NCBI GenBank assembly: GCA_964486925.1
Contig: CAZAOY010000001.1
Location: 62,001 to 126,000, forward strand
From: CAZAOY01 sp964486925
Lineage (GTDB): Bacteria; Bacillota; Clostridia; Oscillospirales; Ruminococcaceae
Direction: 5' to 3'
DNA length: 64,000 bases
Notes under the pieces: model-generated
Databases searched by the model: none
Told to the model about the DNA's origin: nothing
Seen by the model: the letters and a program-made list of their open reading frames with translations, nothing else
In this document: positions 26,798 to 34,973 of the stretch, one piece after another
Numbering within the stretch: the stretch's first letter is position 1
Layout: each line of letters opens with the position of its first letter
Translations under genes and position numbers: made by a program

Positions 26798-27580
26798 ATG
26801 CAGCTATTTAACGCTAGTTCATTATTTACCGAGAAAGCAAAGGATGAGATAATAAAGGCTTCGGATAATCCGCAAGAATTAAGGGGTATCCTTACTAAGG
26901 CTAAAGGCACTATCCTAAAGCTATATAACTTTAAAGCGTATAATCTGCCACAGGATTTTACCACAAATTCATATATAATAGCGGCTAACCATCTAACCGA
27001 CTCGGATGCTCCGCTGATAATGAGTTATTATTATCAGGTTATGTATAAGGTTATTGACACATATCCAGAGTTATTTGTCTTTGCTAAGGAAAACTGCTTT
27101 AATGGAGTTTCTATACCGAAAGAGTTAACCCCGTTACTAGAGTTTGAAAAGGTTTTTGAGGTTGACCGTAACAGTAAGGGCGGATCGATGGCAGCGATTA
27201 GAGCGGCGGAAAGATGGTTTTGTGAAGGGGATAAACCAAAGCATTTTCTGATATTCTCTCAAGGAACGATATTTGATATAAATCAAGAGAGAGCAGAGGA
27301 TATAGAGCGGGGTACATTTTGGCTTTCAAGGCAGTTGGGTGTTGATGTTCTACCAACCTTTATAGAGCAGGCAGTTGAGGGTGAGGAGAATCGTTTAATA
27401 TTTGGAGAACCTATCTCTATACCAAAGGAGTGCCGTAACCTTGATAGCTATAGAGAGTTATGGCTTGAAAGGGTTATCGGTGCGCAGAACTCACTTATAG
27501 AGCTTACAGGTAAACCCGCAAGACAGGTAGTGCTGGATGATGCCCACCGGACTAGGAAACGGTTTAAACCGACCGAGTAG
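26798..27580 (+). CDS. PlsC-like acyltransferase
   Basis: 260 residues of the 1-acyl-sn-glycerol-3-phosphate acyltransferase superfamily. The catalytic NHxxxxD block is NHLTDSD, followed by EVDRNSKGGSMAAIRAAERW and FSQGTI at the place of the usual FPEGTRS motif; the altered block suggests a divergent acceptor. No transmembrane helix is obvious. It may take part in phospholipid synthesis. ATG has a GGGGGAG site. Confidence 0.75.
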   Translation: MQLFNASSLFTEKAKDEIIKASDNPQELRGILTKAKGTILKLYNFKAYNLPQDFTTNSYIIAANHLTDSDAPLIMSYYYQVMYKVIDTYPELFVFAKENCFNGVSIPKELTPLLEFEKVFEVDRNSKGGSMAAIRAAERWFCEGDKPKHFLIFSQGTIFDINQERAEDIERGTFWLSRQLGVDVLPTFIEQAVEGEENRLIFGEPISIPKECRNLDSYRELWLERVIGAQNSLIELTGKPARQVVLDDAHRTRKRFKPTE

Positions 27581-27711
27581 GAATGCGGTAGTAATAATGC
27601 TAACCTTAGTGTAAAGGAAAGTTAGAATTATACAGACAGGAGGGGAGTTATAATTGCGTAGATAAGCAGTTACAACTACCTAACAACCTTAAAGGCAAAG
27701 GAGATAAAGCT

Positions 27712-28713
27712 TTGTATACATCAATCTATTTAGACAAACTACCAGACCTAATAGGAGAGCTTGCTAAAGCACCCGAGATGAAGCGGATAGCTGATATCGG
27801 GATGTACTGCGGGTGCGACTACACTAACTTTTTATTGTATCAAAAGCTGGATACAAGGTATTCAAGGCTAATCCACAGCATAGGGGTTGCGGGGATTGTT
27901 TATAACTTTACTAGTGACATTAAGCAGTCGGTTGCAGGGCTGTTTCATGATATCTCAACCCCCGCCTTTGCACATACAATTGATTTTATGAACAACGACC
28001 ACCTAACACAGCAGTCCACCGAGGCTGATACGGCGTCCTTTATTAAAGGCTCAAGACAGATTATGGAGCTGTTAACTAAACATGATATTGATATAGATGA
28101 AGTTAGCGACTACCATAGGTATCCTATAGCGGATAATGACACCCCAATGCTTTCGGCAGATAGGCTAGAGTATACTATAGGAACAGCATATGATCTGTAT
28201 AAGACAGACCTCTCGGAAATAAGGGAGGTATATCAGGATCTGTCGGTGTTTGAAAACGAGCATGGGCAGGTGGAGATAGGGTTTAATACTCTTGACTGTG
28301 CGAGGGGATTTTTTAAGCTGTCAATGCGAAATTCACGGTTGTTTGTGTCGGATGAGGATAGATTTTCTATGCAGTATCTAGCGGATATTGTAAGGCAGGC
28401 AATAAATTTAGGGGTGCTCAAGGCTAGTGATCTATACACAACTGAAGGGGATGTTATAGCAAAGCTTAAGGCGGACAGCAATACCAATTGCCTTTGGGAA
28501 GATTATACATCGCTATCATCGGTTAGCACCGTTAGCGAGCAGGATTTAACCAGATACTGCGTTAATGTTACCGCAAAGAAACGGTATATCGATCCACTTG
28601 TTAAGACAGGTGGTAAGGTAGTTAGATTATCGGTTGCTGATACCGGTGTTGCGGGGCAGATAAGCGAGTTTTTAGGGTTGGAATTTGACAGATGGTTAGT
28701 AGCGGGAAGATAG
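27712..28713 (+). CDS. HD-domain phosphohydrolase
   Basis: 333 residues. The HD signature is seen as LIHSIGVAGI and GLFHDISTPAFAHTIDF, then a SADRLEYT aspartate, matching dNTPase-like/SamHD-like soluble HD hydrolases. Substrate unknown. TTG is the start, with GGAG 6 nt upstream. It is followed by a strong terminator and is probably monocistronic. Confidence 0.75.
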   Translation: MYTSIYLDKLPDLIGELAKAPEMKRIADIGMYCGCDYTNFLLYQKLDTRYSRLIHSIGVAGIVYNFTSDIKQSVAGLFHDISTPAFAHTIDFMNNDHLTQQSTEADTASFIKGSRQIMELLTKHDIDIDEVSDYHRYPIADNDTPMLSADRLEYTIGTAYDLYKTDLSEIREVYQDLSVFENEHGQVEIGFNTLDCARGFFKLSMRNSRLFVSDEDRFSMQYLADIVRQAINLGVLKASDLYTTEGDVIAKLKADSNTNCLWEDYTSLSSVSTVSEQDLTRYCVNVTAKKRYIDPLVKTGGKVVRLSVADTGVAGQISEFLGLEFDRWLVAGR

Positions 28714-28722
28714 GGATAATAT

Positions 28723-28756
28723 GGGTATGACACTTATACAGGTGTCATACCCTTTT
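28723..28756 (+). terminator. Terminator after the HD gene
   Basis: An 11-bp perfect stem GGGTATGACAC/GTGTCATACCC with an 8-nt loop and a TTTT tail. Confidence 0.88.
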
Positions 28757-28823
28757 AGTTTGCATGGTGGTGCTAAAAGTAAAAGTTTTATTAACAAAAA
28801 TTGTGATTTAATACAATAAACTA

Positions 28824-28852
28824 TTGACTTTATGGTCGATCTATGGTATAAT
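28824..28852 (+). promoter_or_regulatory. Promoter of the ABC-2 exporter operon
   Basis: TTGACT, a 17-bp spacer, TATAAT, about 45 bp before the first start codon. Confidence 0.85.
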
Positions 28853-28897
28853 TAGCTTTCTAGCCTTAAAAACAGTTAACAAAGGGAGGGAGCACTA

Positions 28898-29893
28898 ATG
28901 ATGATGATTAAGCTAGAGAACATCTGCAAAACATATAAGGTTGCTAGACGTAATGCAGGTTTCTCACAAGCGGTCAAAGCGCTGTTTCATAAAGAGTATG
29001 AGTACATAAAAGCGCTAGACAACATATCCTTTACCATAAACGAAGGTGAGATGGTAGGATATATCGGCCCTAATGGGGCAGGCAAAAGCAGTACCATAAA
29101 AGTCATGAGTGGCATCTTAAACCCGGACAGCGGAAAGTGTACCATTAATGGTAAAACTCCGTGGGCTGATAGAGTAGGTCATGTTCGGGATATTGGTGTT
29201 GTATTTGGTCAACGGTCACAGTTATGGTGGGATGTTCCAGTAATTGATAGCTTTGAGCTACTTAGGGATATCTACAAGGTGGACGAAACGGTCTACAAAA
29301 GAAATCTTGATGAGCTTGTGACACTGCTTGATATTGGCACAATTATAAAAACCCCAACAAGACAGCTTTCGCTCGGGCAGAGAATGCGGTGTGAGATTGC
29401 CGCTTCACTGTTGCATGACCCTAAAATCTTGTTTTTGGATGAGCCTACCATCGGGCTTGATGCAGTATCTAAGATTGCGGTGCGTGACTTTATCATTGCA
29501 ATAAATAAAAACAAAAAAACGACAGTAATCCTTACCACCCATGATATGCAGGATATCGAAGCGCTAACCAAGCGAATTATCCTAATCGGTAAGGGAACAA
29601 TCCTACAAGACGGAAGCCTTGACGATCTAAAGAGGAAGTACACAGACCACAAAACCATTACCGTAGAATACACTGGTGGACAGATTCCCAAAATAATAGG
29701 GGTAATCCCTGTTCAGCTAATGCAAGGGCGGGCGGTACTACAGGTCAATACCGATCTGGTATCCGCCTCTAGCGTAATCTCTACCCTTTCAAAAGAGCTG
29801 GAGGTTACCGATATAGCGGTAAGCGGGACAAATATCGACGAGATGGTAGTATCTCTTTATAAAGAGCATGCGCTTTATAAGGGGGGATGTTAA
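28898..29893 (+). CDS. ABC-2 type exporter ATP-binding protein (COG4586-like)
   Basis: 331 residues: Walker A GPNGAGKSS, Q-loop FGQRSQLWWDVPV, signature LSLGQRMRCE, Walker B ILFLDEPTIGLD, H-loop THDM. The QRSQLWWD segment is typical of the COG4586 group that pairs with two DUF990-type permeases. It energises export of an unknown compound. The stop is immediately followed by the permease TTG start, implying coupled translation. Confidence 0.85.
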   Translation: MMMIKLENICKTYKVARRNAGFSQAVKALFHKEYEYIKALDNISFTINEGEMVGYIGPNGAGKSSTIKVMSGILNPDSGKCTINGKTPWADRVGHVRDIGVVFGQRSQLWWDVPVIDSFELLRDIYKVDETVYKRNLDELVTLLDIGTIIKTPTRQLSLGQRMRCEIAASLLHDPKILFLDEPTIGLDAVSKIAVRDFIIAINKNKKTTVILTTHDMQDIEALTKRIILIGKGTILQDGSLDDLKRKYTDHKTITVEYTGGQIPKIIGVIPVQLMQGRAVLQVNTDLVSASSVISTLSKELEVTDIAVSGTNIDEMVVSLYKEHALYKGGC

Positions 29894-30703
29894 TTGGGTA
29901 TTACTGCATATCTATCCTTCTTTCGGATACGGTTTATTAATGGGTTGCAGTATCGTGCGGCGGCATTTGCGGGGGTGGCGACCCAGTTTTCCTTTGGCTT
30001 TATGTTTATGCTAATGTACTATGCGTTCTATCAAACAGGAAACAACAACCTTCCAATGCCTTTTCCACAGTTAGCATCCTACCTATGGTTACAGCAGGCG
30101 TTTTTGGCTCTGTTTATGTCATGGTTTTATGATGATGATATCTTTAATTGTATTACCGACGGCAGTGTGGCGTATGAGCTATGCCGGCCAGCTGATCTAT
30201 ATACAATGTGGTTTATCAAAAATATTGCTGTGCGTGTGGCTCGTGCGGTGCTTCGTTGTATGCCGATAATTATGGTTGCGGTATTTTTGCCTAAACCATT
30301 TCGATTACTACCGCCGGTATCACTTCTAGCGGGGGTGCTGTTTTTAATATCTATGGTTCTAGGGATGTTAGTTCTTATATCATACAATATGCTAATCTAT
30401 ATCTCTGCGTTTTATACCATATCACCTATGGGGGTTAGGATACTTTCAGTATCATTTGTGGAGTTCTTTTCGGGTGCAATTATCCCTCTACCGCTACTTC
30501 CTGATAACATTAGGGTAGTGTTTGAGCTACTGCCATTCGGGTCGATACAGAACACACCGTTTTTAATCTATAACGGTACTATACCTGTGGAGAGTTCGGC
30601 TCCTACAATTATGCTACAGCTGTTTTGGTTTGTAGTCATGCTTATGATTGGTAGGGTTTTAATGAACAAAGCCTTGACCAAAGTTATAGTGCAAGGGGGG
30701 TAG
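29894..30703 (+). CDS. ABC-2 family permease, first subunit (COG4587-like)
   Basis: 269 residues with about six membrane helices and a central SFVEFFSGAIIPLPLLPD segment typical of the COG4587/DUF990 group. It starts at TTG directly after the ATPase stop. With the next gene it would form the membrane channel. Substrate unknown; related sets are described as viologen or daunorubicin-type exporters. Confidence 0.8.
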   Translation: MGITAYLSFFRIRFINGLQYRAAAFAGVATQFSFGFMFMLMYYAFYQTGNNNLPMPFPQLASYLWLQQAFLALFMSWFYDDDIFNCITDGSVAYELCRPADLYTMWFIKNIAVRVARAVLRCMPIIMVAVFLPKPFRLLPPVSLLAGVLFLISMVLGMLVLISYNMLIYISAFYTISPMGVRILSVSFVEFFSGAIIPLPLLPDNIRVVFELLPFGSIQNTPFLIYNGTIPVESSAPTIMLQLFWFVVMLMIGRVLMNKALTKVIVQGG

Positions 30704-30711
30704 GAGAGGAT

Positions 30712-31488
30712 ATGAAGTTGTATTTTAGATACATGTCGATAATATTCCAGTCACAGATGCAGTATAAGGTTTCGTTTTTGCTAACCGCGATTGGACAGTT
30801 TATCGTTTCGTTTTCGTCCTTTATGGTTATCTACTTTCTGTTTAGCAGGTTTAATTCGGTTAGCGGGTTTTCGCTTAGTGAGGTGTTACTCTGCTTCTCT
30901 GCTATACTAATGTCATTCTCGCTAGCGGAATGCTTTGTTCGTGGCTTTGATGCGTTTAGAGGGATAATCTCAAACGGTGAGTTTGACCGTATAATGGTAA
31001 GACCGCGTAACGAGATGTTTCAGGTGCTTGCCTCACGTATTGAGTTTACTCGAATAGGCAGACTTTTACAGGCAGTGCTTATTATGATATATGCTGTTCC
31101 ATCTAGCGGGGTGGATTGGACTGGGGATAAAATTTTAACCTTTGTGTTAATGGTATTAGGAGGATTTTTTCTATTCTCAGGCTTGTTCATTATCTACGCA
31201 GGGATCTGCTTTTTTACTATAGAGGGATTAGAGATAATGAATGTGTTTACCGACGGCGGGCGAGAGCTTGGTAAATATCCATTATCCATCTATGGCAAGG
31301 AGATACTAGGATTTTATACCTACGTTATACCACTGGCTTTGGTGCAGTACTACCCGTTAATGTACATTTTAGGGCGTAGTAATAATATACTAAATATCCT
31401 AGCACCTCTAGCGGGTATGCTTTTCCTAATCCCGAGCTATATCTTCTGGAGGATTGGGATAAGGCACTATAAGTCTACAGGGTCATAA
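30712..31488 (+). CDS. ABC-2 family permease, second subunit (COG3694-like)
   Basis: 258 residues with about six membrane helices, GEFDRIMVRPRNEMFQVLASRIEF as the cytoplasmic coupling segment and PLALVQYYPLMYILGR near the end, as in the COG3694 group. It completes the three-gene exporter. ATG follows AGGAGAGGAT; the gap to the previous gene is 8 nt. Confidence 0.8.
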   Translation: MKLYFRYMSIIFQSQMQYKVSFLLTAIGQFIVSFSSFMVIYFLFSRFNSVSGFSLSEVLLCFSAILMSFSLAECFVRGFDAFRGIISNGEFDRIMVRPRNEMFQVLASRIEFTRIGRLLQAVLIMIYAVPSSGVDWTGDKILTFVLMVLGGFFLFSGLFIIYAGICFFTIEGLEIMNVFTDGGRELGKYPLSIYGKEILGFYTYVIPLALVQYYPLMYILGRSNNILNILAPLAGMLFLIPSYIFWRIGIRHYKSTGS

Positions 31489-31511
31489 CCTTAAGATAGA
31501 GATTACACAAT

Positions 31512-31549
31512 AAAGCGACAGGGGACAATTCTAACCCTGCCGCTTTTCT
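31512..31549. terminator. Terminator between the exporter and spoVG
   Basis: AAAGCGACAGGG pairs with CCCTGCCGCTTT (one mismatch), with a TTTTC tail. It lies between convergent genes and may serve both. Confidence 0.7.
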
Positions 31550-31595
31550 AATGTACTACAACCCTGACCTACCTTACGCTAAGTTAGGTAATATT

Positions 31596-31931
31596 CTAAA
31601 AAACCGATTCAACCGGTACCTTGTCCATTTGAATAACTATTGAATCAGAATCCTTACCATCAAGCTTCGCCTGTTCTTCTACTGCCTTGTAGTATGCATC
31701 TAGAATCTGTGTGTTAAATAACTCTCTACCCTCTGAAGATATAGGGTGAACGGTATCTCTAAATGCGCCATTATCTTCCCGTCTGCTAGGCATTGCAACA
31801 AAAAGGCGCCTTGTTCCCTCGATAACCTTAATGTCGTGAATAGCTATGAGATTGTCGATTGTAACAGACACAATTGCTTTAAGCTTACCGTCAGAGATTA
31901 TCTTACGAATTTTAATGTCAGTTATATTCAT
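31596..31931 (-). CDS. spoVG: SpoVG, RNA-binding regulator of septation and sporulation
   Basis: 111 residues opening MNITDIKIRKI, with the conserved GTRRLFVAMPSRRE and FRDTVHPISSEGRE segments of SpoVG. SpoVG is a small nucleic-acid-binding protein that affects septation, capsule and sporulation gene expression. The C-terminal 25 residues are a charged tail, as usual. A GGAAAGGGGAG site precedes the ATG. It is alone between a terminator and a 700-bp AT-rich gap. Confidence 0.93.
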   Translation of the reverse strand: MNITDIKIRKIISDGKLKAIVSVTIDNLIAIHDIKVIEGTRRLFVAMPSRREDNGAFRDTVHPISSEGRELFNTQILDAYYKAVEEQAKLDGKDSDSIVIQMDKVPVESVF

Positions 31932-32557
31932 AACTACACTCCCCTTTCCATTTAATTTGTAGTGATGTATAGATCTAATTACAGGTTATCTACCGCCAGT
32001 GATGTCTAGATAATGGTTTGGTTTTCTGTTTTTAAAGCTTATATTTATTTTACTTAAAATTACCAAAGGAAATTTTATGACGTAAGGCAAAGTTCACATT
32101 TCTATTCTAAATGGGTGGATTAAATACAGTAAGCGGTCAATTATTCACCTTTGACCAGCTACGCTTTGCTTGTAAAAAATGCTGATACAATTTTTTAGAT
32201 TAATTGACATATTAGGATTTTGTGACAGTCGCACCGTACCAATTATTATTTAAACATGAAGAACAATAAACTCTAGGCTATTATGCATAATTACATAAAA
32301 ACACTATGTAGACAGCTAATTTAATGACGTAATAGAACTATATCTCACAGTAATTATACAACATTTTTTTACATTATTCAAGCATTTTTGTTTATAGTAT
32401 ATAAAGTTAACAATTTGTAAAAAAAGATAATTAAAAATATTCATATTTATGCAGATCTTGTACCTATTAAACACTAAATGTAATATTTCGTATTAATCTT
32501 GCTCCATTAAACTAACTAATATAACAAATTATAAAGAAAATTTAAAGTAGCACAAAA
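31932..32557. other. Long AT-rich intergenic gap
   Basis: No supported gene, repeat or tRNA. It must contain the spoVG promoter on the minus strand; no confident sigma-A match was found, which would fit another sigma factor such as sigma-H. Confidence 0.5.
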
Positions 32558-32586
32558 TTGACTTGAATTTATCATTTTAATATGTT
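32558..32586 (+). promoter_or_regulatory. Promoter of the Nim-like gene
   Basis: TTGACT, a 17-bp spacer, TATGTT. Confidence 0.65.
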
Positions 32587-32640
32587 AAACTATAAATATA
32601 ATATAATTCAAAGTGTAATAATTGAAGGGTGGTCATAGAT

Positions 32641-33096
32641 ATGAGAAGGGTCGATAAACAAAGAGATGAAGATTTTGCAAGGGCGGTTGTTGAAAAATGT
32701 GAATATGCAACGCTAGCTACCGTTGATAAAGAGGGTAATCCGTACTGTATACCTATATCTCCGGTTTTAATTGATAATAGTGTATATTTTCACACGGCTA
32801 TGCAAGGGCAAAAGAACGATAATATTTCAATCAATAGCAAGGTTTGTTTATCCTGTGTTGGGGATACAAATCTTGTGCCGGAGAGATTTACTACCCAGTA
32901 TGAGAGTGCGGTGGTGATTGGTAACTGTCATATAGTAATTGATGAGCAGGAAAAGACGAAGGCGCTTTATGCTATCTGCGAAAAGTATGCGGCATCAAAT
33001 CTTCATGAGGCTGATATTAAGATTAAAAAGAGTTTATCTGTTACTCAAATATATAGAATATCGATAGAGTCTATAAGTGGAAAGTGTGGCAGATAA
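32641..33096 (+). CDS. Pyridoxamine 5'-phosphate oxidase-fold protein, Nim-like
   Basis: 151 residues of the split-barrel flavin-binding fold. The pattern CEYATLATVDKEGNPYCIPISPV and CLSCVGDT matches the NimA/5-nitroimidazole reductase-like group. These bind FMN or a similar cofactor; nitroimidazole resistance is shown for a few members only, and the general role is unknown. ATG at 32641 has an AAGGGTGG site. Its end overlaps the possible GTG of the GGDEF gene. Confidence 0.78.
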   Translation: MRRVDKQRDEDFARAVVEKCEYATLATVDKEGNPYCIPISPVLIDNSVYFHTAMQGQKNDNISINSKVCLSCVGDTNLVPERFTTQYESAVVIGNCHIVIDEQEKTKALYAICEKYAASNLHEADIKIKKSLSVTQIYRISIESISGKCGR

Positions 33097-33112
33097 ACAG
33101 TTGGAGTTGTAT

Positions 33113-34819
33113 ATGGAAAAACTTATTCCTAAGCTATTTTTAGGTGTTATAGTAACCGCTGTTTTGGTCTGTATTATCTCGCTATCACCCGTTCAGGATG
33201 TAAGGATTAATAACGAACAGGTCTTTATGCTAGCTGACTCATGGGATGTCTTTACAGCTGATGGTAGGTTTATAGAGAAGGTTAACCTTCCTGCTAAAAT
33301 AGATGTTTTAATAGACGAGGAGTATTACATAACCAGAAAACTACCCGAAAGCTTTACAGACGGGATGACAGCCTCGTTTAGAAGTAGTCAGCAGTTTGTA
33401 AAGGTTAGCGTTGAGGATAAGCTTATCTATTCTTTCGGATATGAAGGTAAGACTAAGATAGGGAAATCTCCGGGTAGTATATGGAATTTTGTAAGGATTC
33501 CAACAGACTACAAAGGGAAAGAGATTAAGATATCCTTTAAATCTCCATATAAAAGCTATTCAGGGGTAATACCTGAGATTGTATACGGAACAAAGACTGC
33601 AAATGTATTCTATATATTATCAATGGGGGTTCCCGCGGCTTTAGTCTGTATCTTAATTGGGGTTTTAGGAATATTGCTGGTTGCATTCTTTTGCTTTACA
33701 AGAAAGCATAGCAAAAGCCTATCAATACTATATCTCGGGCTATTCTCGTTAGTTTCATCTGTATGGACTCTAGGGGAAACAAAGATTTTACAGTTATTTA
33801 CTGCCAACATCTCTACAGTTACGATAGTTACATTTTCATCGTTAATGCTAATTCCAATACCATTTTTTCTATTTGTAAGGGAAACCTATATTACTACCAA
33901 CAAGAAGTATGTAAACCTAGCTTGCATGTCTTTTATTGTAATATATATTGTTTTAACGGTGCTTCAGGTGCTTAATATTGCAGATTACATGCAGACTATT
34001 ACTGTCTTTCATATTGATCTGGCGGTATGCTCTATAATCTTGTTCTCTCATATTGCCTATTCCGCTTTTGTAAAGGGGGTTAAGGCAACTAGGGGCTTTA
34101 TCTATGCGTTCTCATCGCTTATCGTTGCAGAGGTACTGGATGTCATGAGTTTTTACCTGTTTCCACGTATCCTAGATGCGGCGTTCTTCTTTAGGCTAGG
34201 GTTACTGGTGTCCATCTCAATCCTAGCGGCACAGCTAGGGCGTAGAACCTATAATATGGTGGAAGAAAATTTAAGGATAACGGTGTTAGAGAAGATTGCG
34301 TTTACCGATCTCTTAACTAATCTAAAAAACCGCACCTGTTTTGAGCAGGATATGGATTACTATCGTGAGGAGATAAAGAGGTGTATTGGTCTTACTATAT
34401 TAGTGTTTGATGTAAACAATCTAAAGAGGGTTAACGATACCTTCGGACACAAAGTGGGGGATGAGCTAATCCTAAAGAGCGGGGAGTGTATAGCCAAATC
34501 CTTGTCGGATAAAGGCAAGCTTTACAGGATAGGTGGGGATGAGTTTGTTTGCTTATGCCAGCATATATCGGATGACCAGATTAAGCAGATTACAAGTGGT
34601 ATCGAGGATACTACAAAGCAGACTAAAATCTCATCAGGAAATACTATCTCGATTGCATACGGCGCGGCTAGTTATGACCCACAGCTTGACAGTAATGTGG
34701 AGGATGTGTTTAAGCGTGCAGATGTAGCTATGTATGAGAAGAAGGTCATTATGAAGGGACTTATGGGTAGACGTCGCTCCGATATACAAGGTAGTGAACT
34801 GCCTAATCCTAAAAGCTAG
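33113..34819 (+). CDS. Membrane diguanylate cyclase (7TM sensor plus GGDEF)
   Basis: 568 residues: a signal-anchor helix, an extracellular beta-rich sensor (about 30-160, 7TMR-DISM-like), seven membrane helices (about 170-380) and a GGDEF domain with an intact GGDEF motif and LTNLKNRTCFEQD entry. It would make cyclic di-GMP in response to an extracellular signal. The ATG at 33113 has GGAG 6 nt upstream; the frame opens at GTG 33077 inside the previous gene. It is the second gene after the Nim-like gene. Confidence 0.85.
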   Translation: MEKLIPKLFLGVIVTAVLVCIISLSPVQDVRINNEQVFMLADSWDVFTADGRFIEKVNLPAKIDVLIDEEYYITRKLPESFTDGMTASFRSSQQFVKVSVEDKLIYSFGYEGKTKIGKSPGSIWNFVRIPTDYKGKEIKISFKSPYKSYSGVIPEIVYGTKTANVFYILSMGVPAALVCILIGVLGILLVAFFCFTRKHSKSLSILYLGLFSLVSSVWTLGETKILQLFTANISTVTIVTFSSLMLIPIPFFLFVRETYITTNKKYVNLACMSFIVIYIVLTVLQVLNIADYMQTITVFHIDLAVCSIILFSHIAYSAFVKGVKATRGFIYAFSSLIVAEVLDVMSFYLFPRILDAAFFFRLGLLVSISILAAQLGRRTYNMVEENLRITVLEKIAFTDLLTNLKNRTCFEQDMDYYREEIKRCIGLTILVFDVNNLKRVNDTFGHKVGDELILKSGECIAKSLSDKGKLYRIGGDEFVCLCQHISDDQIKQITSGIEDTTKQTKISSGNTISIAYGAASYDPQLDSNVEDVFKRADVAMYEKKVIMKGLMGRRRSDIQGSELPNPKS

Positions 34820-34842
34820 CGGTTAAATCTAATAATCAAAAT

Positions 34843-34889
34843 AAACGAGGATGATCACAGCCTATCTAGAGTGGTTATCCTCGTTTTAA
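34843..34889 (+). terminator. Terminator after the GGDEF gene
   Basis: AAACGAGGAT pairs with ATCCTCGTTT, followed by TTAAA. Confidence 0.75.
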
Positions 34890-34904
34890 ATATTAGGCTA
34901 TAGT

Positions 34905-34945
34905 CAAAAAAGGTCACCCACCATGGATAACATGGAGGTGACCTT
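34905..34945 (-). terminator. Terminator of ppdK
   Basis: AAGGTCACC/GGTGACCTT with an inner CCATG/CATGG; on the minus strand a TTTTTT run follows. Confidence 0.8.
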
Positions 34946-34973
34946 TAATAGATTATCTATACTATATATTAGA

